The notes under the pieces were generated by a model. The model searched no databases. It was not told where the DNA came from and saw only the letters and a list, made by a program, of their open reading frames with translations. Source: Lysobacterales bacterium (lineage in GTDB: Bacteria; Pseudomonadota; Gammaproteobacteria; Xanthomonadales; Ahniellaceae). Taken from it: DNA of 64,000 nt. The position numbers were made by a program, and so were the translations under genes. Each line of letters opens with the position of its first letter. Position 1 is the stretch's first letter. This document shows positions 36,941-48,200 of the stretch, in pieces. The stretch lies in assembly GCA_016721845.1 (NCBI GenBank), contig JADKHK010000011.1, positions 45,462 to 109,461 of the forward strand. Reading direction: 5' to 3'.

Positions 36941-39466
36941 GTGATCGACATCCCCGGATACAAAATCCTGAAGCAGCTCGGCCGCGGTGGCATGGCCACG
37001 GTCTATCTGGCGCTCCAGGAGTCGGTCGATCGCGAAGTGGCGCTGAAGATCATGTCGCCGGCCCTGATGGTCGACCCGAATTTCGGCGAGCGCTTCCTGC
37101 GCGAGGCCCGCATCGCCGCGAAGCTGCATCATCGTCACGTCGTCGGCGTGCACGATGTCGGCAAGCACGGCGACATCCACTACATCGCGATGGAGTTCGT
37201 CTCCGGCGGATCGGCGCACCATGAAGACGGCAAGCCGGACGACCCGACCCACGTGCTCCGCGTCGTGCGCGAGATCGCGACCGCGCTCGGCTATGCGCAC
37301 AGCAAGGGCTTCGTGCATCGCGACGTGAAGCCCGACAACATCCTGATGCGCGACGACGGCTCGTCGGCACTGACCGATTTCGGCATCGCCCGCGCCAACG
37401 ATTCGGCGACGCGCATGACCCGTACCGGTGCCGTCATCGGCACGCCGCACTACATGAGCCCGGAGCAGGCGCGCGGGCGTCCGCTCGACGGTCGCGCCGA
37501 CCTCTATTCACTCGGCTGCGTGCTGTACGAAATGCTGATGGGCCGCGTGCCCTACCAGGCCGATGATCCGCTGGCGGTCGGCATCATGCACATCACCGAG
37601 CCGGTGCCGAAGTTGTCGCCGCATCTGGTGCCGATCCAGCCGCTGCTGGACCGGCTGATGGCGAAGACGCCGGAAGAACGCTTCCAGAACGGGGGCGAGG
37701 TCGCGGACGCGATCCGCGAGATCGAGATCGACATCGCCGAGGGCCAGTATCCGCATCTGGCCACGCCCGATGATGCCTATCGCCGGCGCGTGTTTGCCGA
37801 GGCGTCGCGCACCCAGCGCCTGCCGACGCCACCGCCGGACAATGAGCCGGTGCGCGGGCGCTCCGAGCCTTCGTTCGGCGACCTGCGCGACATGCCCACG
37901 GTGACCGACGGTGCGGCCCGCACGCGGGTGACGCCGGCAGTGCCATCGGCGGTGAAGCGGGCCTCGCCGCGTCCCGCGTCGAGCACCGCGCCGCGCCGGC
38001 TGTGGCCCTACATCGCTGCGGTGGTGCTGGTGGCCGTGCTGGCCGGCGGCTATGTGTTCCGCGCGCCCCTGTCGGGGCTGTTGCCGGAGTCCGATGTCGC
38101 CACGTTGCTGAAGCGCGCCGACGCGGCCGTGGTCGCCAATCGCCTGATCGAAGGCGAGGGCAATGCCCGCGACCTGTATCAGGCCGTGCTGCAGATCGAT
38201 CCCGACAACACCCAGGCGCGCGACGGTATCCAGCGTATCGGCGCGGTGTTGATCGCGCGCGCCGATGAAGCCCGTGCCGGCGGCAATCTCGATATCGCCA
38301 GGACGTTTGCGAACGAGGCCGAGGAATTGTTGCAAGGTGGCCAGGCGGTCACCGAGCTGAAGGCGCGTCTGCAGGAAGCGGAAAATTCCAAGTCCCGGAT
38401 TGATGATCTCGTTCCGAGGGCCGAGGCTGCGTTTGCGGCCGGCAACTACGTTGGCACGCCGGACAGCGCCTACGAGCTCTACCAGCAGGTGATGAGCGTC
38501 GACGCAGCGAATGCGATCGCACCGAACGGTATCGCCAAGATTCTCGAATTGCTCGGCACGCGCGCCGACAGCGAATTGAAGGCCGGCGATCTCTCCGCCG
38601 CGGCGCTGACGATCCAGTCGATCACGATGATCAGTCCAAATTTCGCGCAGTTGTCCGACTTGAAGGCACGCTTGTCCGAAGGCCAGGGCGATGCACTCGA
38701 CGCACTCAGCAGCGATTTGGAGCGTGCCGCACGCCTGTTCGCCGATGGCGCACTGGCGCCGCCGAGCGAGCCGAACGCGTTGGCGCTGTACCAGAGCGTG
38801 CTGGTGCGCGATCCGGTGAACGTGCCCGCGAAGCAGGGGCTCACGCGCATCGGCAATGCCTTGCTGACGCAGGCGCGCGCGAGAATCGCGGAGAAGGATC
38901 TCGATGCCGCCGACAAACTCGTGCGCCGCGCCGAAGCGCTCGGTCCGGCCGCCGCCGAATTGCGCACGACCAGGCTCGAATTGCGCGAGGCACGCGAGCG
39001 CCGCGACATCGCCAACAATCCACGCCCGGTCGGACCCGCGGACCAGCAGCGTCTCGCCGAGTTGCTGTCGCGTGCCCGCGACTACGCGCGCAATGGCGAC
39101 CTGTTCGGCGAACCCGGCCAGAACGCGATCGACGCCTACAACAACGTGCTGCGCATCGATCCCAACAACGCCGAGGCCCGTGCCGGGCTGATGTCCCTGC
39201 CGGCGCGCGCGAAGGAATTGTTCGAGCAGGCGATGACCGGCAATCGCTTGAACGCGGCCTACGAATACTTCGATGCGCTGCGCGAACTGTCGTCGAACGA
39301 CGCCGATCTCGCGACCATGCGTGATCGTCTAGTGCGCGCCTATGTCGACAAGGCAAAGGCCATGAATGTCGCCGGCAAGACCGATGAAGCCAAGCGCGCC
39401 GCCGTCAAGGCGCGCGAACTGGCGCCGAACTCGCCGGTCACGGCCGAGATCGCGAACCTGCTCTGA
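36941..39466 (+). CDS. membrane Ser/Thr protein kinase with TPR-like extracytoplasmic region
   Basis: Hanks-type kinase, 841 residues from GTG 36941 (in-frame codon directly before IDIPGYKILK). Kinase motifs: GRGGMATV (14-21), K36 in VALKI, HRDVKPDN with D128, DFG with D146, APE-like MSPEQARG. A threonine/proline-rich juxtamembrane stretch follows, then one membrane helix at about 354-373 (WPYIAAVVLVAVLAGGYVF). Residues 400-760 hold four degenerate repeats centred on LYQAVLQIDPDNTQAR, LYQQVMSVDAANAIA, LYQSVLVRDPVNVPA and AYNNVLRIDPNNAEA, resembling TPR units. No PASTA domain. It lies right after the ABC export operon, so regulation of that system is possible. Confidence 0.9.
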   Translation: MIDIPGYKILKQLGRGGMATVYLALQESVDREVALKIMSPALMVDPNFGERFLREARIAAKLHHRHVVGVHDVGKHGDIHYIAMEFVSGGSAHHEDGKPDDPTHVLRVVREIATALGYAHSKGFVHRDVKPDNILMRDDGSSALTDFGIARANDSATRMTRTGAVIGTPHYMSPEQARGRPLDGRADLYSLGCVLYEMLMGRVPYQADDPLAVGIMHITEPVPKLSPHLVPIQPLLDRLMAKTPEERFQNGGEVADAIREIEIDIAEGQYPHLATPDDAYRRRVFAEASRTQRLPTPPPDNEPVRGRSEPSFGDLRDMPTVTDGAARTRVTPAVPSAVKRASPRPASSTAPRRLWPYIAAVVLVAVLAGGYVFRAPLSGLLPESDVATLLKRADAAVVANRLIEGEGNARDLYQAVLQIDPDNTQARDGIQRIGAVLIARADEARAGGNLDIARTFANEAEELLQGGQAVTELKARLQEAENSKSRIDDLVPRAEAAFAAGNYVGTPDSAYELYQQVMSVDAANAIAPNGIAKILELLGTRADSELKAGDLSAAALTIQSITMISPNFAQLSDLKARLSEGQGDALDALSSDLERAARLFADGALAPPSEPNALALYQSVLVRDPVNVPAKQGLTRIGNALLTQARARIAEKDLDAADKLVRRAEALGPAAAELRTTRLELREARERRDIANNPRPVGPADQQRLAELLSRARDYARNGDLFGEPGQNAIDAYNNVLRIDPNNAEARAGLMSLPARAKELFEQAMTGNRLNAAYEYFDALRELSSNDADLATMRDRLVRAYVDKAKAMNVAGKTDEAKRAAVKARELAPNSPVTAEIANLL

Positions 39467-39477
39467 GCGGCATCAAC

Positions 39478-40014
39478 GTGCCCGTTCTGCGCATCGCCCA
39501 GCTGGATGACGCCAAGGCGCTGGCGGCGCTGGCCGAAGCCACGTTCCGCGACACCTTCAGTGCCGCGAACACGACCGAGAACATGGACGCGCATTGCCGC
39601 GTCAGTTACGGCGAAGCCGCGCAGGTGCGCGAGATCGCCGACGCGTCGATGCGGACGTTCGTCGCCGAACACGAAGGCGCGCTGGTCGCCTACGCACAAC
39701 TCCGCTTCGGACCTGCGCCCGCGTGTGTCCGTGGCGAGCACCCCGGCGAGATCCTGCGTCTTTACGTGCATCGCGACTGGCATGGCCGCGGCCTCGCGCA
39801 GCAGCTGATGGACGCCTGCCTCGCCGCACTGCGCGACCGCGGCGCCGATGTCGCCTGGCTCGGCGTCTGGGAACACAACCCGCGCGCCATCGCCTTCTAT
39901 CGCAAATTCAATTTCACCGAAGTCGGCGACCACATCTTCCCGGTCGGCGATGACCCGCAGCGGGATATCGTGATGATGCGTCCGTTGTCATCGACTTCTG
40001 TCGGAGGTCCATGA
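39478..40014 (+). CDS. GNAT-family N-acetyltransferase
   Basis: The 178-residue protein starts with GTG 39478 (MPVLRIAQLDDAKAL). It has the GNAT fold blocks: FRDTFSAANTTENM early, EILRLYVHRDWHGRGLAQQLMDA (acetyl-CoA loop HRDWHGRG) and WLGVWEHNPRAIAFYRKFNF. This fits the sub-group often called ribosomal-protein or small-molecule acetyltransferases; substrate unknown. Its stop overlaps the next ATG (ATGA at 40011-40014). Confidence 0.9.
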   Translation: MPVLRIAQLDDAKALAALAEATFRDTFSAANTTENMDAHCRVSYGEAAQVREIADASMRTFVAEHEGALVAYAQLRFGPAPACVRGEHPGEILRLYVHRDWHGRGLAQQLMDACLAALRDRGADVAWLGVWEHNPRAIAFYRKFNFTEVGDHIFPVGDDPQRDIVMMRPLSSTSVGGP

Positions 40015-40345
40015 GCGTTGTTGGAAGCGGTTCGCCTCGTGCCGCATCATTGCTGTCTTGCGCGGGGGGGCGCCGGGTGCGACCTCCGGCGAGTACGCGA
40101 TGCGCCTGTCGGGCGGAAAATCGACTGTTTCGCCCGATGCCCGGGGTGTGTTCACCCTCGAACTGCCCGAGGTCGAGGGTCGCTGCATCCGCGAGTTCAT
40201 GATCTTCGGACACGCAATCGGCCACGACCCGGTGCCCGAGATCGAAATCGTGCGCAACGATTCGACGCGTGTGCGGGGCCGTGTGCCAATCACGGAACTC
40301 GACGAATTGCCCACTGATGCCGATGGCGTTCGCCTCCTGAAATGA
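40011..40345 (+). CDS. small protein of unknown function, frameshifted at a G run
   Basis: The ATG at 40011 overlaps the acetyltransferase stop, which suggests a coupled gene. It reads MSVVGSGSPRAASLLSCAGG and then hits seven G (40064-40070). In the next frame the protein continues PGATSGEYAMRLSGGKSTVS to DELPTDADGVRLLK-stop at 40345. Correcting one base in the G run would give about 110 residues. The content (GVFTLELPEVEGRC, REFMIFGHAIGHDPVPEIEIVRND) looks coding but matches no family I know. If the frameshift is real, translation could start at ATG 40100 instead. Confidence 0.5.
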
Positions 40346-40367
40346 GCCCGCAACGGAATCGATCGCC

Positions 40368-41396
40368 ATGAAACGCATCCGCATCCAGCAACCCGGCGGT
40401 TACGAGGCGTTGCGCGTCGAAGACGGTCCCGATCCGCAGCCCGGGCCCGGGCAGGTGCGGGTCGCGGTGGAAGCGTGTGGCGTGAACTATGCGGACGGCA
40501 TCATCCGCATGGGGTTGTATGCGTCGGCCAAGCAGTTGCATGGTTATCCGATCACGCCGGGCTTCGAAGTGGCCGGGCGCATCGACGCGATCGGCGCGGG
40601 TGTGACGTCGTGGCAGGTCGGACAGCGGGTCATCGGGCTTTGCCTGTTCAATGGCTACAGCAGCAGCCTCTGCTTCGATGCCGAGCAGGTGTTTGCGCTG
40701 CCCGAGCACTTGTCGATGGCCGAAGGCGCGAGTCTGCCCACGGTGTTCCTCACGGCGTGGTTCATGGTCCATCAGCAGTTGCATCCGCGGGCCGGCGAGC
40801 GCTGGCTGGTGCATTCGGCGGCGGGCGGGGTCGGGTCCGCGCTGGTGCAGATCGGACGACTTGCGGGCTGTCAGGTGACGGGCGTGGTTGGTCGCACGCA
40901 CAAGATCGACCATTGCACGCGTATGGGCGCGGATCGCGTGATCGACAAGTCGCGCGAGGATCTGTGGATCGAGGCGCAACGCGCGGCGCCCGACGGTTAT
41001 CACGCCATCTTCGACGCCAACGGCGTGGCGACGCTGCGCCAAAGCTATGCGCATCTCGCACCGACCGGGCGGCTCGTCATCTACGGCTTCCATTCGATGC
41101 TGCCGCACGACGGACGCCTGAACTGGCTGCGACTCGCATGGGACTGGCTGCGCACGCCGCGCTTCAATCCGCTCGACATGACCCAGCGCAACCGCAGCGT
41201 GCTCGCCGCCAACCTCAGCTTCCTGCAATCCGAGGCGCCGCGACTGCGCGAAGGCATGCGCTGGCTGATGTCGCGTTTCGAATCCGGAGAATTGCAGCCG
41301 CTGCCGGTCGCAACCTTCCCGCTCGAACGTGCCGCCGACGCGCAACGAAGCATCGAGTCCGGGCAGAGCATCGGCAAGCTGGTGTTGCTGCCGTAA
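40368..41396 (+). CDS. zinc-less MDR/quinone oxidoreductase-like protein
   Basis: Predicted NADPH-dependent oxidoreductase of the medium-chain dehydrogenase/reductase superfamily, 342 residues. Blocks: EACGVNYADGIIRMGLY, PGFEVAGRIDAIGAGV, and the nucleotide motif HSAAGGVGSALVQIGRLAG. The structural-zinc cysteine cluster of alcohol dehydrogenases is absent. C-terminal LERAADAQRSIESGQSIGKLVL is typical. Insert RLAWDWLRTPRFNPLDM resembles the VAT-1-like subgroup. A VOC-family gene follows 40 bases later in the same direction. Confidence 0.88.
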   Translation: MKRIRIQQPGGYEALRVEDGPDPQPGPGQVRVAVEACGVNYADGIIRMGLYASAKQLHGYPITPGFEVAGRIDAIGAGVTSWQVGQRVIGLCLFNGYSSSLCFDAEQVFALPEHLSMAEGASLPTVFLTAWFMVHQQLHPRAGERWLVHSAAGGVGSALVQIGRLAGCQVTGVVGRTHKIDHCTRMGADRVIDKSREDLWIEAQRAAPDGYHAIFDANGVATLRQSYAHLAPTGRLVIYGFHSMLPHDGRLNWLRLAWDWLRTPRFNPLDMTQRNRSVLAANLSFLQSEAPRLREGMRWLMSRFESGELQPLPVATFPLERAADAQRSIESGQSIGKLVLLP

Positions 41397-41436
41397 GCGG
41401 TCCACGATAGACACCTTGCATCCAGAGGAGCGAACC

Positions 41437-41841
41437 ATGGCGAAAGTGACCGGCATCGGCGGTGTGTTCTTCAAGAGCCGCAACGACCCAGCGGCCTTGG
41501 CCGCGTGGTACCAGAAACACTTGGGCATGCCGCTGGAAAGCTGGGGCGGCGCGATCCTGCGCTGGCCCGAAGATCGCGCCGACGACGGCGGCCTGACCGT
41601 GTGGACGCTGGCGAAGCCCGACACGAAGTGGTTCAGTCCGAGCGAAGCGCCCTTCATGATCAACTACCGCGTCGACGATCTCGACGCCCTGCTCGCACAA
41701 CTGCGCGCCGACGGCATCGACATCATCAGCGGCCCCGAGTCCCACGAAAACGGCAAGTTCGCCTGGATCATGGACCCCGACGGCCACAAGCTCGAACTCT
41801 GGCAGCCGATGGCGTGGGACGCGAAGAACAAGGCTGAGTGA
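41437..41841 (+). CDS. VOC/glyoxalase-family protein
   Basis: The 134-residue protein starts at ATG 41437; an AGAGGAG sequence lies 7-11 bases upstream. It shows the vicinal-oxygen-chelate pattern: IGGVFFKSRNDPAALAAWYQKHLGM at the start (read in two parts), INYRVDDLDALLAQLRADGI in the middle and FAWIMDPDGHKLELWQP with the metal-binding E at the end. Single-domain members act in detoxification or small-molecule metabolism; substrate unknown. Confidence 0.88.
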   Translation: MAKVTGIGGVFFKSRNDPAALAAWYQKHLGMPLESWGGAILRWPEDRADDGGLTVWTLAKPDTKWFSPSEAPFMINYRVDDLDALLAQLRADGIDIISGPESHENGKFAWIMDPDGHKLELWQPMAWDAKNKAE

Positions 41842-42017
41842 TGCGTCTGCTCGGGCGGTCGAGTGGATCTGCCGGCGTCTCGCCTCGACCCATTTCAGAC
41901 ATTCGCACGGTGATTCAAGCTCGCATGCTTGCGGATGATCGGCGCCTGCCGCGCTCGCTTCGGACGGAGCTCGCCGTCCGCAAGATGCAGACAACCACTC
42001 CAGCGCACGTATATTTC
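41842..42017. other. intergenic region, hairpin but no gene seen
   Basis: It contains a stem CGGACGG/CCGTCCG (41961-41967 with 41974-41980) that might terminate the VOC transcript, though no T run follows. Short open frames lack coding features. The transposase relic follows directly. Confidence 0.4.
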
Positions 42018-42135
42018 GCTGAGCACCTGCGTCCACTGCGGCAGTGCGGTTCGGATCGTGGCCAGCATCGAAGAACCCACAGCCATCCGGGCCATCCTCG
42101 ATCACTTCGAGAACAACGGTGCTCTATCGAAAGCG
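42018..42135 (+). pseudogene. relic of an IS91-like (Y2) transposase C-terminus
   Basis: One frame reads TCVHCGSAVRIVASIEEPTAIRAILDHF. This fits the zinc-finger-like end CxxCGxxLRVIAxIEDPxVIxxIL common in transposases of the IS91/Y2 group. Nothing earlier in the transposase is left and no terminal repeats are visible. A short A-rich run (42167-42175) follows. The recognition is from pattern memory and should be searched. Confidence 0.55.
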
Positions 42136-42292
42136 CATTGCCGCCGCCTAACCGCCAAACGGCCAAAAAAAGCCATTGAATTTCCTATACCTAGACCTGG
42201 ACGTGGGGATGATGGCCCCTTTGCGATCCCTTTTTCGTTCTTGACCTTTAGACGCCGGTGTTGGTCCGGTGTCGAACTTGGGGAGTAATGCG
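42136..42292 (+). promoter_or_regulatory. leader region of the Calx-beta surface protein gene
   Basis: This is AT-richer than its surroundings (AAAAAAAGCCATTGAATTTCC, then CTATACCTAGAC), so it probably holds the promoter for the 42293 gene. I cannot fix a -35/-10 pair with proper spacing. GGGGAG at 42279-42284 is a good ribosome-binding site, 8 bases before ATG 42293. Confidence 0.4.
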
Positions 42293-45200
42293 ATGCGAGC
42301 GAACACGATGCAGCGAATGCGCGTTCTTACGATGGCCGTAGCCTTGAGCGTCTTCGCGATGCCGCTCGCAGCGGCGGTTTTCGAGGTCAATCTCAACGAT
42401 GCGACCGCGATTGCCAATCACGGAACGGTGCAGGACTTCAATCTCAGCGACCCGGATTGCGATGTCGACAACAACCCGGCGCCGCCACACAACTGCACCC
42501 TGTTCGCGGCGATCCAGCAGGCGAACTTCAACGCCAATCGCGACCGAATCCAGTTCCTCGCGGGACTGGACTTGATCACGCTGTCTACCGGCCTGCCGTC
42601 GATCGCGCATCCGGTCGACATCGAGGGCAACGTCAGCGGCAGCAATCCGCTGACGGCCATCAATGCGGCCAACAACGGCCTGCTCTCGTTCGACAACGCC
42701 GCCTCGCTCAACGGCGGTTCGAGCGTGAAGAATCTGAAATTGATGAACGCCAGCGGCACGGGCATTCGTCTCGACGGGTCGCCTTACATCCTCGACAACC
42801 TCTGGGTCGGTCTCAACGTGGCCGGCACCGCGGCGGCCGGCAACAGCCAGAACGGCATCGAGATCCAGAACACCGTCAGCAAGGCGCCGCCGATACTGAG
42901 CAATCTCGACGATCTGCTCTCTGCACTGGGGATCAGCTCGTTTGGCGAGCTGTTCACCGCCTTTGGCTCCAATCCGGCAGCCTTCGTCACTGCCGCGACC
43001 GCCTTGCTGGGCACCAACAACGCGATCGCGATTACCAACAGCGTGATTTCCGGCAATGGCGATGCCGGTGTGCGCATCGCCGGCGGCCAGGATGGCATGG
43101 GCAACGACGTGCTGACGGCGGGCGTGATCCTCGCCGGCAACCACATCGGTACCAATGCCCTCGGCACCAACGCCGTGCCCAACGGCACCGGCACGAGCGG
43201 CGACGGCAGCGGCGTCTTGATCGAACTCAATGCGGCGCTCAATTTCGTCATCGCCAACGTGATCGCCGCGAACCAGGGACAAGGCGTCAACATCTCGACC
43301 GGGGAAGTGGACTTCCCCAACGTGGTCGGCGGCAACTTCATCGGTCTGCCGAATCCCGTCGATGTGCCGAATCCACTGAGCCTGGGTCCCAATACCTGGG
43401 GCAACTACGAGAGCGGCGTGTTCATCGGCAGCCGCCCAAGTGCCGGCAACGCGAGCGAAACTGCCGCCGTCGTCGCGGCGAACTTCATCGGGTTCAATCG
43501 CTGCGGCACATGGTCCGATGCTGACGGTCTCCCGCCATTCAGCCCTGACGCCGAGGACGGTGGTATCGCGGTCACCGGGACCGACTCCGACAAGACCGTG
43601 CTGGTCGGCAACCTGATCGGTGTCGCGCAGTTTCCGCCCTCGGGTGGCAGCATCCTTGATCTGGGCAACCTTTGCACCGGCATCAACGTCGCGTACGGCA
43701 GCAACATCATCGGCGGTGCCAACATCCTCGATGCCAACGCCATTGGCGCCAACGACGGCGATGGCATCCTGTTGCGCACCAGCAACACCAATGGCAACGT
43801 GGTGAAGGGCAACCGCATCGGCCGCGACTATCTCGACACGCTGACGTTCCCGAACGATGGCTACGGCATCCGTCTCGACAACTCCGGTGGCAATATCGTC
43901 GGATTCGAGCCCGGCGATGCGCCCCTCTTCGGTCCCAACATCATTGCTGCGCCCGGCGCCAGCGGCATCCGGCTGAACGGCACGAACGCGTTCGGTAACC
44001 TGCTCAGCCGCAACCGCATCTACGGCGTGCCCGCGAACTTCATCGGCATCGAGCTGGACCGTGACGGCTTCGGCGGACAGGACATCCCCGACCCGATCGA
44101 TGACGACGACAACGACGTCAATCCGCTCGACTATGCCAATTGGGGCCAGAACGCCCCGCAGATCTGCAGCACCGGCGATCTGGGTGCCTGCGCCGGCGCG
44201 ACCTCGCCCAGCTTCGGGGGCGGCAACACCAACATCCAGTGGACCTTGTTCTCATTTCGCAATGCCACCTTCCGCATCGACTTCTATTCGATCAGCGATG
44301 ACGATGCGAAGTGGTTGGGCGAGGTCGCCAACCTGACTACGGATGCCACCACGGGCGTTGCGACGAGCAACGGTCCGTGCAACGCGGCAGGACTGTGCAC
44401 CAGCAGCTTTGCGTCCGCCAACACCAGCGGGACGCAAATCGTGATGACGGCGACGCGCATCGACCCGAACATCGCGGACATCCCGCCGCTGGAGCCGGTG
44501 CCGCCGAATCCGCCGGGCTCGGACACGGACGACGGCCCGATCAACAACACCTCGGAGTATTCCGCGCCCGCGACGATCCCCGACCAGATCGTGTTTTCGT
44601 CGGCCAATTACATCGTGGCCGAAAGCGACGGCAATGCGACCATCACGTTGTCGCGCAACGGCACCGGCGCCGCCAGCATCACGCTGAATCTGACCGAAGG
44701 CACGACCCAACCTGCCGACCATGACGCGCTCAGCAGCACGACGCTGACGTGGGCCGCCGACGAGGCGCCGGACAAGGTCGTCACCTTGCCCATCGTCCAG
44801 GACAACATCGACGAGCCGAATCAGTCGCTCTCGCTGGACTTCGTGATCGACTCCTCGGACAACGCGGTCGCGGGCACACCGGCGACGGCGCAGGTCACGA
44901 TCACCGACGACGATGCGTCGCCGTTGCTGACGATCGCTGGGACCGGCGCGGTCGAGGGCGACCAACTCGTCTACACCGTCACTCGCAATGGCGCCTCCGA
45001 GTTCACCACCAGCGTCGACTACGCGGTGACACCCGACCCCGGCACCGAGGCGGGCGACATCGCCGCCGGGGTCGATCCGCTCAGCGGCACGGTCAGCATC
45101 GCACCGGGCGCGGGTAGCGCGACCATCTCCGTGCTCGCGGTAGACGATGCGATCCACGAACCGGCCGAAGTCGTGCGGACCGAGCTCAGCAACCCGGTCA

Positions 45201-48200
45201 ATGGCATGTTGAACGCAATCGGCGGCAATTTCGCACTCGCGTCGATCGCGGCCAGTGACGCCCCGGTCGTGTTCAACATCGACAACCAGAACTTGACCGA
45301 GACCGACGCCAACGTGCCGCTGGTATTCACGGTGACCAAGGTCGGGCTCACCGAGTTCGCGTCCAGCGTCGGCTACGACGCGATCGCGGGAACCGCGGTT
45401 ACGCCGGCTGATTACGCCGCAGGCGTCGATCCGCTCAGCGGCACCCTCAACTTCGCAGCCGGAGACACCCAACGAACGATCTCGCTGACCTTGGTCGGCG
45501 ACGATGTCTTCGAGCCCGCGCCGGACCAAACTTTCAATGTCCAACTGAGCAACGCCAGCCAGGCTTCGATCGGCACCGGCACCGGCACGGCGACCATCAC
45601 CGACGACGATGCGGCCCAAACCGGTGAGGTTCGCTTTACTTCCGTCGCGTTCGACGTCAACGAGACGGAAGCCAGCACCAATGCCGTCGTGGTGGTCGAA
45701 CGTGTCAATGGCAGCGATGGCCCCGCCAGCGTGGACTGCATTGCGGCGGCCGGCACCGCTACGGCCGGCGCCGACTTCACCGCCGGTAGCGTGGGCGTGA
45801 GCTGGAACACGGGCGAGAGCGGTACGCGCCAGTGCCTGATCCCGATCGCGGGCGATCTTCTGGACGAAGATGACGAAACCGTCACGCTCAGCCTGGGCAA
45901 CGTCGCGGGATCGGTCGTGGGTTCGCCAGCGACGGCGACCCTGACCATTCTCGACAACGACGCCCTGCCCGTGGTGTCGATCGTGGCGCCGATTCCCACG
46001 GCCGAAGGCAACGCCCCCGATATCACGCCGTTCACCTTCCTGGTCACGCTGTCGGCCGCCAGCGGACGCAATGTCACGGCGCTGGCAACGAGCACCGATG
46101 GCAGCGCGACGGTCGCCGACAACGACTATCAGGCGGTGAACCAGTCGCTGACGTTCCTGCCAGGCGAGACCAGCAAGATGGTCGCGGCGAGCGTGATCGG
46201 CGACGCTGCTGACGAGGGCGACCAGACCTTCTCGGTGAGCCTTTCCAACGTGGTCAATGCCACGCCACAGGACACGCCGGAGACCGCGACCGCGACCATC
46301 GTCAATGACGATGCACCGCCTCCGGCCGCAGGGCAGTTGCGATTCACAGCGGCCACGTTTGGCGTGAACGAGAGCGCCGGTCCGGCCGTGGTCACCGTCG
46401 AACGCGTGAATGGCACCGCCGGTGCCGTGATGGTGGATTGTGTCGCCGGCGTGGGCACCGCGACCGCGGCCGACTTCACGCCCGCGACGCAGACCCTGAA
46501 CTGGGGTGCGGGCATCGGCGGGACACAGAACTGCAGCGTTGCGATCAACAACGACCTGCTCGACGAAGACGACGAGACCGTGCTGCTGGCCTTGGGCAAC
46601 GTCCAGGGCGGCGCGAGCCTCGTCAGTCCCTCGGCGGCGACGCTGACGATCGCCGATGACGATGCGATGCCCATCGTGTCGATCGCGGACCTGAGTCTGC
46701 CCGAAGGCAACGGGCCGGGAGCCACGCCATTCGCATTCCTGGTGACCTTGTCCGAGCCCAGTGGTCGCGCGGTCAGCGCGCAAGCGACCACGAGCGACGG
46801 AAGCGCCGTGGCGGGTGGTGATTACGCGAGCCTGTCGGCCACGGTGAATTTCGCGCCGGGCGACACCAGCGAGATGTTCACGGTCAGTGTGGTCGGCGAT
46901 GCGGTCGACGAAGGCGCCGACGAGGCCTTCGACGTGACCCTGAGCGCACCGAACAATGCCACGCTGGGTGCCAACGCGGTCGCCACCGGCACGATCCAGA
47001 ACGACGACGCCGTTGCGCCTGCTGGCGGCACGCTGCAGTTCAGCGCAGCGACGTACAGCGTCGGCGAGGCCGGCGTTCAAGCCACGATCACGGTCACGAG
47101 AACCGGCGGCAGCAGCGGCGCCGTAGGCGTGACCTACGCCAGCAGCGATGGCAGCGCCACGATCGCGGGCAACGACTACACCGCCGCGGGCGGCACACTG
47201 AGTTGGCTGGCCGGCGATGTCGCCGACAAGACGTTCACCGTGCCGATCAACAACGACAGCACCGATGAGCCCGACGAAACGGTGAATCTCGCGCTGAGTC
47301 TGCCGACCGGTGGCGCGGCGCTAGGTGCACCGAGCACGTCGGTACTCACCATTACCGACGACGATCTACCGTCAGTGAACGGCTCGCTGCAGTTCTCCGC
47401 CGCCACGTATGCCGTGGGCGAATCCGGCGTCGCTGCAACGATTACAGTGACGAGAACCGGCGGAAGCAGCGGCCCTGTGGGTGTGACTTATGCCACCACC
47501 GACGGCACCGCCACGATCGCGGGCAGCGACTACACCGCCACGGGCGGCACACTGAGTTGGCTCTCCGGCGATGTCGCCGACAAGACGTTCACCGTTCCGA
47601 TCAACAACGACGCGATCGACGAACTCGATGAAACGGTGAACCTCGCGCTGAGCCTGCCCACAGGCGGCGCATCGCTGGGCGCACCGAACACTGCCGTGCT
47701 CACGATCACCGACGACGATGCACCTGTCTCTGGCGTGAAGATCTTCAGCGGTCCGACCCAGCCCGGTAGCGGCACGCAGACCATCGTCTTCACCGGTGGT
47801 GGCGACCCCTGCGGCTTCGACGCCGGCAGCGCGCTGGTGGCGGCGCCGCAACCGTTGCCCGCGGGCGGCTACGTGTTCCCGCACGGCGTCTTTGCCAGCA
47901 CGATCAGTAATTGCACCACCGGCGCGACGCTCAGCTTCACTGTCACCTACCCGCAAGCGCTCGCGGCCGGCACGGTGTTCTGGAAGTACGGACGCACCCA
48001 GGCCAATCCGACGGCGCATTGGTATCAGTACCCGGCGGCGATCGTCGGTGCGACCGCGACCTACACGCTCACCGACGGTGGTGCGGGCGATGATGATCTG
48101 CTCGCGAACGGCACAATTGTCGACCCGAGCGGCCCGGCGTTCGCGCAGGGCTTCGGAGTGCCGGCAACGCCACAGCCGATACCGACGCTGGGCGATTACG

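Noticed and set aside
44252..47080. 942-codon open frame antisense to the Calx-beta repeats
   Set aside because: The repeat array and high GC keep the antisense frame free of stops. The product is arginine/valine-rich without family features, while the sense frame shows clear domains and a sorting tail.
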